Source of the DNA: Angelobacter sp036557225
GTDB taxonomy: Bacteria > Acidobacteriota > Terriglobia > Terriglobales > Acidobacteriaceae
Reading direction: 5' to 3'
NCBI GenBank assembly: GCA_036557225.1
Contig: DATBHX010000018.1
Span: 1-14,260 of the forward strand
Length of the DNA stretch: 14,260 nucleotides
Shown here one piece after another: positions 1-6,561 of this stretch (position 1 is its first letter; every line of letters starts with the position of its first letter). The notes beneath the pieces are model-generated. The model saw nothing but the letters and a program-made list of their open reading frames with translations. It ran no database searches and had not been told where the DNA came from. The position numbers and the translations under genes are program-made.

Positions 1-22
1 CGACGAAAAGGATCGCTCGCAT
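1..22 (-). CDS. 5' end of a minus-strand gene running off the left edge (unknown product)
   Basis: An ATG on the minus strand (bases 20-22) is preceded by a near-ideal Shine-Dalgarno GGAGG (bases 29-33) with a 6-base spacer. The frame then reads Met-Arg-Ala-Ile-Leu-Phe-Val up to the window edge. A basic residue followed by hydrophobic ones suits the start of a signal peptide or membrane protein, but seven codons cannot show function. It lies downstream of the aspartyl-protease gene on the same strand, about 280 bases away, so it probably has its own promoter. The call rests on the ribosome binding site and start only. Confidence 0.5.
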
Positions 23-305
23 GAAATGCCTCCAATCTCAAAAGGAAACCAGGTGCGCCGGACACGGCAGAGAGGCTCTAGCCTCAATTCTTTGTTTCAT
101 CATAGGCCAGAAAAGATGCCTATGGAAGATGGAATTTTCAAATATATCGCTGAACCCTTAATTTGCAACCTTCAGTGATCAAGGGCTTTACTGAGATTTC
201 CTGATCCGAATGCAGGGCCGGACTGCTCCAGGTTCATGAATTCGCGATCTCTGGCCAACGCGAAAATCCGCGATTCAGTACCCAGCAGCCCGGGACGACG
301 GATCT
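23..305. other. Intergenic region between the aspartyl-protease gene and the left-edge gene
   Basis: I see no credible gene here. It should hold the end of the aspartyl-protease transcript and the leader of the left-edge gene. On the minus strand TATGAT (99-104) is a fair -10 box, but no good -35 hexamer lies at the usual distance. A small hairpin, GAGGC-TCTA-GCCTC (72-85), would fall in the leader of that transcript, about 40 bases before its ribosome binding site. A weak CGCG-AAAATC-CGCG dyad lies near 270. There is no clear stem followed by a T-run after the protease stop. Confidence 0.4.
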
Positions 306-1805
306 CTATTTTCCCGTAAACGCAACCAGGCCATCGCGATAGTTGATCAGCAGCTTCATCTCTTCCATGGCACTGAAGCCAAGCTGGCCGGAGATCTCGA
401 CTCCCAGGTCTTTGCTGACCGAATGCAGGTCCACCGTACTGATGCGTTCGCCCTTCTTTTGCACTTTCGCAAAACGAAGCGTGGCATCGTCAGCAATAAA
501 AGCGCTGTTTGCCTGGCCACTGGCGCCGGAGACAGGAGAGTTAAACAGACGCATGTCCGGCACGGACTTGGCAAGCTCGGGCGAAATGGTGTTGGCGTTG
601 GCTCCACTATCCACTACGAACAGCCCCGTAGCTTTCTTTCCGACATCGGTCGGCAGAAGCAACAGATGGCCCAGATTGTAAGCTTGAGTGAACGAATCAG
701 ATTCTGGAACAGACGAGCTTAGCGACGCGGATGGCAGAGGCTCCAAACGCAGCTTGCGCGCGGGAAAATCCAACATCACCAGGTATTTGATAAATACGTC
801 GGTGCCAATCGTGCCGTCAGCCTGCGCGATCTCCCGCGGGCTGGCGTGTACAAAGCAATCATGAAATTCCAGGTCGCCGATGACAATTTTATCGACCCAC
901 GCTTTGTAGCCCACGTTGGTTGCGCCTTTGCCCACGCCTTCCAGTGACTGTTCGGAAAGCTTGCGCGCGCCAATCTTTTCCGCCAGTTTGCGCGTGATGA
1001 TCACTCCGGAGGAGCCGGTATCGAGTAAAAGAGTTACCGTAGCGCGGTCATTCAGGCGCACGCGCACGCCGTATCCGCGCCGGACCATGCTGGCGCCGAT
1101 CGTCAGCAATTCCAGCTTGATTTCCGTCCGGTCAATCTCCTTCGCAGGAATCCAGACGCGGCGGCCAGCCAGGGCCTTGACGAAATCTTTGTATTCGCGC
1201 TCATGGCGCTCCGTTTCCTCGTCATTGTGAAATTCAGCCAGGTGCTTTTCCAGTGCGGCAACGTTCTCCGGATAAGGCTGGCGGATGGCCCACTCATACA
1301 GCGCATCGCCATCTTCGGGGTCTAGCTCGTGGGCCCTGGTCACCGCAGCTTTTGCTTGATCGCGTCGCGTAAAGACTGCGTCCACCTTGCCCTGGCCCAG
1401 CCATGCGCGAGCGCATTTTTCGTCGAGCTTTAAAGCGGCTTTGTATTCATCCTGGGCTTCCGGGATCAACCCGCGACGAAAGTAGACATCGCCGCGCGCG
1501 GCGTGAACCGCGGCCGAATCAGGAAGCGCAGCCAGGGCCTTCTGCGAGCTATCCTCCGCTTCTTTGACGTCATCAAGCTTGAGCTGGCTCTCAACCAGGC
1601 CGGCATACGCTGCGGCGATTGGATGGCTGTCAGTGATCTGGCGGAATTGCGTGGCGGCGGCGTGGAAATCGCCCTGGCGAAAAAGCCGGCGTGCAGCGGC
1701 GAGGTTCTCACCGTCCCCGGTGGCAGGCGTTTGGGCCGGCTGCTGGGACAGAGGCAAAACAAACAGAAGCAGAGCGCAGAGCGTGGTCACAGGAAAAGAA
1801 CGCAC
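306..1805 (-). CDS. Exported TPR protein with a two-lobed aspartyl protease domain
   Basis: With the GTG start at 1803-1805 the product is 499 residues. A hydrophobic signal sequence (about residues 6-20) is followed by tetratricopeptide-like helices (about 30-170), then two retropepsin-like lobes. Lobe one has the catalytic motif Leu-Asp-Thr-Gly (Asp262) and a later I-G-T-D-V-F element. Lobe two has Val-Asp-Ser-Gly (Asp399) and a later Q-L-G-F-S element. Two D-T/S-G motifs in one chain imply a pepsin-like pseudo-dimer rather than a homodimer, probably acting in the periplasm. The substrate is unknown; the TPRs may dock a partner protein. The frame is open up to 2015, but that extension is Arg/Pro-rich, crosses a hairpin and overlaps the upstream gene, so I reject it. 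No strong ribosome site precedes the chosen GTG, and a nearby TTG or a second GTG (the Val five codons further on) is possible. The family call is firm; the exact start is not. Confidence 0.83.
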   Translation of the reverse strand: MRSFPVTTLCALLLFVLPLSQQPAQTPATGDGENLAAARRLFRQGDFHAAATQFRQITDSHPIAAAYAGLVESQLKLDDVKEAEDSSQKALAALPDSAAVHAARGDVYFRRGLIPEAQDEYKAALKLDEKCARAWLGQGKVDAVFTRRDQAKAAVTRAHELDPEDGDALYEWAIRQPYPENVAALEKHLAEFHNDEETERHEREYKDFVKALAGRRVWIPAKEIDRTEIKLELLTIGASMVRRGYGVRVRLNDRATVTLLLDTGSSGVIITRKLAEKIGARKLSEQSLEGVGKGATNVGYKAWVDKIVIGDLEFHDCFVHASPREIAQADGTIGTDVFIKYLVMLDFPARKLRLEPLPSASLSSSVPESDSFTQAYNLGHLLLLPTDVGKKATGLFVVDSGANANTISPELAKSVPDMRLFNSPVSGASGQANSAFIADDATLRFAKVQKKGERISTVDLHSVSKDLGVEISGQLGFSAMEEMKLLINYRDGLVAFTGK

Positions 1806-1910
1806 CAAAGCAAGGATACTTGCAAAGCTGGGCGAGCAAAAAGAATTATTCGCGGGATCTTCTGAGAGTCGCAGACTTGAGTGCGCGGGAGAACATTGCG
1901 GCCGAGGGGC

Positions 1911-1937
1911 GGGCGGTCTTTTGACCGCCCCTTTTTC
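1911..1937. terminator. GC-rich hairpin with T-run on the plus strand
   Basis: GGGCGGTC (1911-1918) and GACCGCCC (1923-1930) form a perfect 8-bp stem around a TTTT loop, followed on the plus strand by CTTTTTC. Only minus-strand genes flank it. It lies about 20 bases past the stop of the secreted protein gene, so it may end that transcript. However, the T-run faces the plus strand, so by sequence it is a better terminator for antisense transcription coming from the aspartyl-protease side. Confidence 0.6.
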
Positions 1938-1956
1938 ACTGCGCGACACAGAACGT

Positions 1957-2532
1957 CTATTCCACCTTGGTCGCCGTGACTTCAACCTGAAAGCGCTTGT
2001 TGCTGTTCGGGTCATCCACGCTGGTGAGCATCAGCGGTTTTCCTGGAGTGAGCACGGAGCGCAGATGTTGTGAGATCGCCCGAAAGACAGGGCCCAAGCC
2101 CTCGGAGTGAGCATCCGCATTCTGGTTTGCTGTCGCAAAACTACTGAAACCCAATTCGATTCCTACAGCGAGTTTGTTGTTGGTGGTTTCAATCGCCGAG
2201 CATTCCAAGTCAACGCCGACATCCGTGTAGGTATACTGAGTGTTTCCAGCAGCGTTTCCAGTGACGATGGGAACTTTGGTGCCGATTTTGATTTTGCTGT
2301 TGGGTCCCCTGCCATCAGCCTGGACGAGAAGGCTGTAATCTCGCTGGTTCGTCCGCTTTCCCTCCACCAACTCATAAATGCTGAACGCGAACCGGTACGT
2401 AGGCGCAGCCTCTCCCTTGACTGTACCTGGGACATCTTTCTTAGGGGTTGTATCCTTGGCTGGTGGTGTGTCTTGGGCAATCAAGGCGGCGGTCGCCAGG
2501 AACATCACCAACAGAATGCAGAACCTCTTCAT
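1957..2532 (-). CDS. Small secreted protein with secretin-like beta-domain motifs
   Basis: This 191-residue protein begins with a clear signal peptide (Lys-Arg, then hydrophobic to about residue 19) and a short Pro/Lys/Thr-rich linker (21-42). The rest has the pattern of an exported beta-rich domain. Elements such as K-I-G-T-K-V-P-I (82-89), Y-T-D-V-G-V-D-L-E (102-110), L-A-V-G-I-E-L-G-F-S-S (121-131) and the turn L-T-P-G-K-P-L-M-L-T (161-170) occur in the same order as in the C-terminal domain of type II/III secretins (G-x-K-V/I-P, D-V-G-V-x-L, then the G-x/P-V/L-x-L-x turn). It is far too short to be a full secretin. The start is fixed by GAGGAG (2540-2545), 7 bases before the ATG. It sits 27 bases after the anti-sigma gene and is probably co-transcribed. 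The secretin resemblance is my inference; otherwise the function is unknown. Confidence 0.75.
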   Translation of the reverse strand: MKRFCILLVMFLATAALIAQDTPPAKDTTPKKDVPGTVKGEAAPTYRFAFSIYELVEGKRTNQRDYSLLVQADGRGPNSKIKIGTKVPIVTGNAAGNTQYTYTDVGVDLECSAIETTNNKLAVGIELGFSSFATANQNADAHSEGLGPVFRAISQHLRSVLTPGKPLMLTSVDDPNSNKRFQVEVTATKVE

Positions 2533-2559
2533 ATAGCTTCTCCTCGTTAATTTAGATCG

Positions 2560-3126
2560 TTAGCGCTGCGGTCTCGCAGCAGCGGTTTGTAGCTCTTTCC
2601 AGAACTCTTCTTCCTCTTTAGGGTCAGGCGCTCGAAGCTGCGCAATGATCTCTTCTTTCGGCGTCTGCGCAAGGTACGCCATCATCAGCTTTTCCTGCTC
2701 GGAGAGGCCCATCGGCGTAGGAAAGACAGAAGGGCGGTCGCGTTGTGCCAACTCCTGCTGGGGCTTTGCGTGATGCTGAGGTCTTTCCCCGCGAACAGGC
2801 GTCGTCTTAGCACTTGCTCTCTCGCTGTTTGGGTGCGGCTGGGGCTGGATCGCCTGAGGATGATCAGGCCGGATCTCGACCTGCTGTGGCTTTTGCGCCG
2901 GCCGCAAAAACAGCATGCTCAGGACGATCACAGCGATCGCCGCGGCTGCCGCTCCTGTCACGAGCCAGCGAACAGTCCACCAAGGCGCACGTGGTTGCTC
3001 CGCAGCATCTTGAACGCGAGCGAGAATCCTGGCTTCCAGTCCGGGCCGTGGTTCCACCGCTGAATATTCGGCCAATGCGGAGTCGAGCAAGTCATCGAGT
3101 TTTTTTTCATTGTTCTGGTCAGACAT
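2560..3126 (-). CDS. Putative anti-sigma factor, single membrane span, no zinc motif
   Basis: The 188-residue protein has a cytoplasmic N-terminal helical region (L-D-D-L-L-D-S-A-L-A-E-Y, 10-21, then a basic helix to about 38), one transmembrane helix (about 54-74) and a Pro/Gln/His-rich extracytoplasmic linker (75-135). It ends in a short charged region containing L-S-E-Q-E-K-L-M-M-A-Y-L (141-152). It lacks the His-x3-Cys-x2-Cys zinc-binding motif of classical ECF anti-sigma factors, so the role is inferred from topology and context. The ATG overlaps the last 8 bases of the sigma gene, with GGAGG (3133-3137) 6 bases upstream inside the sigma coding sequence. This is the usual arrangement for translationally coupled sigma/anti-sigma pairs. 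Confidence 0.75.
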   Translation of the reverse strand: MSDQNNEKKLDDLLDSALAEYSAVEPRPGLEARILARVQDAAEQPRAPWWTVRWLVTGAAAAAIAVIVLSMLFLRPAQKPQQVEIRPDHPQAIQPQPHPNSERASAKTTPVRGERPQHHAKPQQELAQRDRPSVFPTPMGLSEQEKLMMAYLAQTPKEEIIAQLRAPDPKEEEEFWKELQTAAARPQR

Positions 3127-3709
3127 GCTTTGCCTCCAACTGCGACGTCAGTTTTTCCTTCAGCAGCTTGCGTGCCCGGAAGAGCCGCGTCCGCACTGAC
3201 CCTTCCGGGATCTCCATCACATCGGCGATCTCCGCCGAATTGAGCTCCTGCACGGTCGAGAGCTCCAGCGGCTGGCGCAAATCGTCGGGTAGTGTACCGA
3301 TCAGTCGCTGCAACAATCGCTGTACCTGCCGTCCCGCAAGCTGATCGTCGGCCCGGGGCGCTGGGTCGGACAGAACCTCCAGCAGCGACTCGCCCGTTGT
3401 ATCGTCATCGAGAGAAGCTGCTGCGGGCGGCAACGAACGCCGCTTGTCCAGCGCCGTGGTCCAGGCAACTCGCGCCAGCCAGGTTTTGGCATTCCGTACT
3501 TTGTGCAGCCGGCCCTGGTGTTTGAATACACGGAGAAAGCACTCCTGCACAGCATCCTCCGCATCATGGTGGTTGCGCAGGATGGAATAGGCGATACGAA
3601 ACACCATTCCCGCGTGGCTGGCCACCAGGCTCTCAACCGTGGGCGCCGCCGCTGCCGTGGAGATCGCGTGATTCAGAACCATCTCTCCCAAAATTGCCTG
3701 CCCTGCCAT
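3119..3709 (-). CDS. RNA polymerase sigma factor, ECF (sigma-70 family)
   Basis: At 196 residues the protein has the usual ECF length and domain order. Region 2 (about 26-91) includes F-R-I-A-Y-S-I-L-R-N, the acidic D-A-E-D-A-V-Q-E-C-F element that contacts core polymerase, and the T-W-L-A-R-V-A -10-recognition helix. A variable linker follows, then region 4 (about 130-188) with L-P-D-D-L-R-Q-P-L and the helix-turn-helix I-A-D-V-M-E-I-P-E-G-S-V-R-T-R-L-F-R-A-R that binds the -35 element. The ATG at 3707-3709 is preceded by GGGAAGG (3714-3720), with 4 bases between AAGG and ATG. It is the first gene of the run with the anti-sigma candidate and the secreted protein. The inducing signal is not evident. 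Confidence 0.95.
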   Translation of the reverse strand: MAGQAILGEMVLNHAISTAAAAPTVESLVASHAGMVFRIAYSILRNHHDAEDAVQECFLRVFKHQGRLHKVRNAKTWLARVAWTTALDKRRSLPPAAASLDDDTTGESLLEVLSDPAPRADDQLAGRQVQRLLQRLIGTLPDDLRQPLELSTVQELNSAEIADVMEIPEGSVRTRLFRARKLLKEKLTSQLEAKHV

Positions 3710-3769
3710 TGCGCCTTCCCTGAAGAGAAAGACAGCCGGGGAACGAAAAGTGTTCTGATATTTTGCGGG

Positions 3770-3778
3770 ATTTTAGCA
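3770..3778 (-). promoter_or_regulatory. Possible extended -10 promoter for the sigma-factor operon
   Basis: On the minus strand TGC-TAAAAT forms an extended -10 element about 60 bases before the sigma-factor start. The -35 position is poor, as is usual for extended -10 promoters. I found no convincing GGAAC-type ECF autoregulatory site in the 132-base gap. Confidence 0.3.
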
Positions 3779-3828
3779 ACGGACGGAAGATCGAAAAAGG
3801 ATTTTGCGGCTGCGCGACGCGGGCTGCG

Positions 3829-3841
3829 CCGGCAATGCCGG
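3829..3841 (-). terminator. Short hairpin directly after the histidine-kinase stop
   Basis: CCGGC-ATT-GCCGG makes a 5-bp stem with a 3-base loop, touching the TAA stop of the histidine kinase. No T-run follows directly (CTTTTT appears about 40 bases later), so it is at best a weak terminator. Confidence 0.3.
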
Positions 3842-5884
3842 TTACTTGCTGGCCAGAACAGGTTGGATGGAGAGTGTAGTCGCCTGGAGAGGCAGTTCCA
3901 GGGTGATGCGTGCACCGTTGGGTTCGAGATTGGCCGCCGAGATCTCTCCACCATGCTCCTTGACGATGCCATAGCAGATGCTCAACCCCAGGCCAGTCCC
4001 CTTGCCCACGGGCTTGGTGGTATAGAACGGATCGAAAGCGCGATTCGTATCGGTGAAACCGGGGCCGCTATCGTCAAAGCAAAGGACTACGCGCTCACCG
4101 CGACGGGTGGCTTCAACGCGAATCGACTTGTACTCGCTGCTCTCAAGCGCATCAATGGAGTTGTTCAACAGGTTCAGCAGAATCTGTTTGAACTGGTCTT
4201 CATCCAGTGCCACCAGAGGCAGGTTAGGTTCGATTTGCAGCTGCACGTTCACATCGTTGTTGCGCAGGTGATATTCGCGCAGCGCCAGCACATCGTGCAG
4301 CAGCAGCTCAAGGTTGGCCCATCGTTTCTCAAGATTGTTCTGCCGGGCAAAGCGTAACAGGTTTTCGATAATGCGCTTCATGCGCTGGGCCTCGCGCAGC
4401 ATCTTCTCCAGCTTTTGTTGCGCCGGTCCCGGCGGCAGATCGTCACTGATCAACTCAGAATAACCAACGATGGAGGCCAGTGGGTTATTCAATTCGTGGG
4501 CCACGCCCGCCACCAGTTGCCCGATCGCGGCCAGTTTCTCAGAGCGTGCCAGCTGGCGATGCAGAGCGGCATTGTCAATTGTGACGGCCAGATCGCCGGC
4601 CAGCAGTTCAATTTTCGACATTTCCTCGGCGTTTACACGGGTCACGTGGCGTGGATCGCTCAAAGAGATGCAACCCACGTGCGCGCCACGGGTCGACAGC
4701 AGCGGCACCAAAAGCTGGTTCCCCTTCTGCCAGAATTCCGTGGGATCATACTTCGTAGGGCTGGGCACTTGTCCATACTTAGACATTTGCTCCGGCGAGA
4801 GCAACACGGTGCTTTGCCCCACCTTCCTGCCGATAGTGCAGGCTTCCACCAGATCGCGAAACTTCCAGACCTTGCTGCACTTGTATTCAATCAATTTGGC
4901 GGCTTCGCCTTCGTAACCGGCATGCCCGGCGGCATACAGGTTCTCGCCATCTGCGGTAAGGATGATCACGACACGGTCAAATGTACTGGTCTCACGGATG
5001 GTCGCTGCGATTTCCGCACACATTGAGTTCACGTCAACGCCGCCCAACAGGCGCGAGGTGATTCCGGCAAACTTCTGCAGCTGGCGATTCACCGTGCGCT
5101 CACGCTGCCGGGCAAAGCGCAGGAACTCTGATTTGTCTTCCAGCAGGGTGAGAATCATGCCAAAGGCGACAAAATATTTCGGCGTGTTCCATAGCTCAGG
5201 ATTGATTTTGAGCTGCGGCGCCCAATGGTCCAGAATGGCCCCCACCGGCCATACCGATCCCCACAATATGAAGCCGCCGGCGCTGGTGATCACGCCGGGC
5301 GTCCAGCGGCGATAGCGCCTCCAGAAAAGGAAACCAGGCATTCCGAAGCCGAGGGTGAGCAGGGCAAGAAAGCCGAAATCAAAATCATTGTGCCAGGCGC
5401 GGTAAATGGTCACGCTCCCGGTAATAAACAGGACGGGCGCCCAGAAAATGAATTCCGGGGTCAGCTTGCGGCGCAGCACCACAAACAGAATCGATCCATA
5501 AAAAATCACTGCCGTGCACGCAATGTACAGGCTGCGCCATTTCACCTCATACGCCAGGCCAACCGTATAAACGCTTACCGGGATCCCGGTAATCGCCAGC
5601 AGAGTCCAGGTGAGACTCTTGCTTTCGAAAAAAGAAGTCAGAGAAGCGACAAAAAACAGAGCGGAAAGCTGGAGGCATCCCAGATCGATGATGAACGTAG
5701 TGGGAGTAAGATTGCCGTCAGGTGGTTCAAAGATCTGGACAAAAAAGTGGACAAAGATCAGCCCCCACGCCGCAATCCATAGATGCAGGCGCGCCGATTT
5801 CACGTGCCGCCGGAGAGCAACGAAAATGCCCACCATCACGGCCAAAACTAGAATGGTTGGGAGCTTATCGAACAAAGTGGCCAT
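3842..5884 (-). CDS. Membrane sensor histidine kinase with GAF domain
   Basis: With the ATG at 5882-5884 the product is 680 residues. The N-terminal third holds about eight hydrophobic spans (within residues 8-248) forming an integral-membrane sensor. A helical linker (250-270) and a GAF-like domain (about 280-450) follow. The HisKA dimerization helix contains the phosphoacceptor in V-A-H-E-L-N-N-P-L (His463). The HATPase domain has an N box (N-L-L-N-N-S-I-D-A-L, about 571-580), a D-D-S-G-P-G-F ATP-lid motif and F-D-P-F-Y-T-T-K-P-x-G-K-G-T-G-L-G-L-S. All catalytic motifs are intact. An upstream ATG at 5932 adds 16 residues before the first span; I prefer the internal start, which has AGGA about 12 bases upstream. 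No response regulator lies within the window, so it is an orphan kinase here. The downstream neighbour is the sigma-factor operon, 132 bases away. Confidence 0.93.
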   Translation of the reverse strand: MATLFDKLPTILVLAVMVGIFVALRRHVKSARLHLWIAAWGLIFVHFFVQIFEPPDGNLTPTTFIIDLGCLQLSALFFVASLTSFFESKSLTWTLLAITGIPVSVYTVGLAYEVKWRSLYIACTAVIFYGSILFVVLRRKLTPEFIFWAPVLFITGSVTIYRAWHNDFDFGFLALLTLGFGMPGFLFWRRYRRWTPGVITSAGGFILWGSVWPVGAILDHWAPQLKINPELWNTPKYFVAFGMILTLLEDKSEFLRFARQRERTVNRQLQKFAGITSRLLGGVDVNSMCAEIAATIRETSTFDRVVIILTADGENLYAAGHAGYEGEAAKLIEYKCSKVWKFRDLVEACTIGRKVGQSTVLLSPEQMSKYGQVPSPTKYDPTEFWQKGNQLLVPLLSTRGAHVGCISLSDPRHVTRVNAEEMSKIELLAGDLAVTIDNAALHRQLARSEKLAAIGQLVAGVAHELNNPLASIVGYSELISDDLPPGPAQQKLEKMLREAQRMKRIIENLLRFARQNNLEKRWANLELLLHDVLALREYHLRNNDVNVQLQIEPNLPLVALDEDQFKQILLNLLNNSIDALESSEYKSIRVEATRRGERVVLCFDDSGPGFTDTNRAFDPFYTTKPVGKGTGLGLSICYGIVKEHGGEISAANLEPNGARITLELPLQATTLSIQPVLASK

Positions 5885-5931
5885 TCGCGCGATTGTCCTG
5901 TCTTGGAACAGGCCGAGCGTATCACAGGGCA

Positions 5932-5937
5932 ATTATC
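5932..5937 (-). promoter_or_regulatory. Possible -10 box for the histidine kinase
   Basis: On the minus strand GATAAT lies about 48 bases before the chosen start, a good match to the -10 consensus. The -35 region is not recognisable at 16-18 bases. A small dyad, CCTGT-N6-ACAGG (5897-5912), lies between it and the ATG and overlaps the weak ribosome binding site. Confidence 0.28.
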
Positions 5938-6017
5938 ATCAAGCCAGCGAATCAGTTGCGATAGGGTGACCGACGTAACTGTGATCAGAAAGATGCTGGT
6001 TCCAATTTGGAAACGAG

Positions 6018-6049
6018 TTGGCGCAGGCTGGCTGATGGCCTGCTATACT
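6018..6049 (+). promoter_or_regulatory. Probable promoter of tRNA-Val with an embedded inverted repeat
   Basis: TATACT (6044-6049) is a good -10 box about 50 bases before the tRNA. TTGGCG (6018-6023) is a possible -35, but its 20-base spacer is long. A perfect GCAGGC-N9-GCCTGC inverted repeat (6023-6028 and 6038-6043) fills the spacer. It may be coincidence or a factor-binding site. Confidence 0.4.
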
Positions 6050-6100
6050 CGACTGGACGGCCGGGGGAAGCTGGCTGTTTCGCCTTATGATTGCCCCCTT

Positions 6101-6177
6101 GGGCGGTTAGCTCAGCTGGTTAGAGCGCCTGCCTTACAAGCAGGAGGTCCGCGGTTCGATCCCGTGACCGCCCACCA
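6101..6177 (+). tRNA. tRNA-Val (anticodon TAC)
   Basis: A full cloverleaf can be read. The 7-bp acceptor stem is GGGCGGT/ACCGCCC. The D arm is GCTC-AGCTGGTTA-GAGC. The anticodon arm is CCTGC-CTTACAA-GCAGG with TAC at the anticodon position, and a 5-base variable loop (AGGTC) follows. The T arm is CGCGG-TTCGATC-CCGTG. Discriminator A6174 and an encoded CCA end (6175-6177) follow. The anticodon reads GUA and related valine codons. It stands alone between the divergently placed histidine kinase and the membrane-protein gene, and I see no integrase or duplicated 3' end nearby. Confidence 0.97.
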
Positions 6178-6520
6178 TGCAAATCAATGAGTTACGCGGC
6201 CCAAATGAACATTCCCAGAAGCCAAAGGCTCCGTTTTCCAAACCCTTCTTACCAAAATCTTCGCGGGAAAGTGGAAACCTGGTGGGAATGATATTCCAGG
6301 GCCCAACACCCATGCCTTGCAGTAAGCTGCCGGCCTGACCACCGGGCTATGGGTTGTGTCTGGTTTTGACCAGGCGACCAGTCTATCCGCCACCCTCCCC
6401 GAGATACTGGTGCCCAAGCAGCCGCAAAATCAGGAACCAACACCTTTTCCGTCATTTTGAACCAGAGTGATTGGCCCGTTGCCTCTGCTTGAATGTCACG
6501 CAAGCGGGCTACGGCCGCGG

Positions 6521-6540
6521 GCCAGAGGTGCACCTCAGGC
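6521..6540. promoter_or_regulatory. 20-bp near-palindrome, candidate operator
   Basis: The sequence GCCAGAGGTGCACCTCAGGC is an inverted repeat with one A·A mismatch pair. Its inner 12 bases, GAGGTGCACCTC, are a perfect palindrome. It ends 15 bases before the candidate -10 box TATAAC (6556-6561), so it would cover the -35 region. A dimeric regulator site is the natural reading; a hairpin is the alternative. Confidence 0.4.
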
Positions 6541-6555
6541 TCCGTTGAAGACGGA

Positions 6556-6561
6556 TATAAC
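6556..6561 (+). promoter_or_regulatory. Candidate -10 box for the membrane-protein gene
   Basis: TATAAC lies 39 bases before the ATG at 6601. The position of the -35 hexamer is occupied by the near-palindrome and does not match the consensus, which would suit an activator-dependent or repressed promoter. The match is short and could be chance. Confidence 0.28.

Noticed and set aside
1806..2015. N-terminal 70 residues of the long frame 306-2015
   Set aside because: Arg/Pro-rich, crosses a hairpin, overlaps the upstream gene and places the signal sequence internally.
3503..4357. 284-codon plus-strand frame across the end of the kinase and the start of the sigma gene
   Set aside because: Antisense to two well-supported genes; the product shows no family features.
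5225..5782. 185-codon plus-strand frame inside the histidine kinase
   Set aside because: Low-complexity Arg/Gln-rich product antisense to the kinase's membrane domain; no ribosome site.
6101..6177. tRNA as an attachment site for an integrated element
   Set aside because: I see no integrase gene and no repeated tRNA 3' end elsewhere in the window.
6184..6533. Minus-strand frames of 77 and 94 codons downstream of the tRNA
   Set aside because: No Shine-Dalgarno, overlapping each other in different frames, Trp/Pro/Arg-rich without recognisable features.
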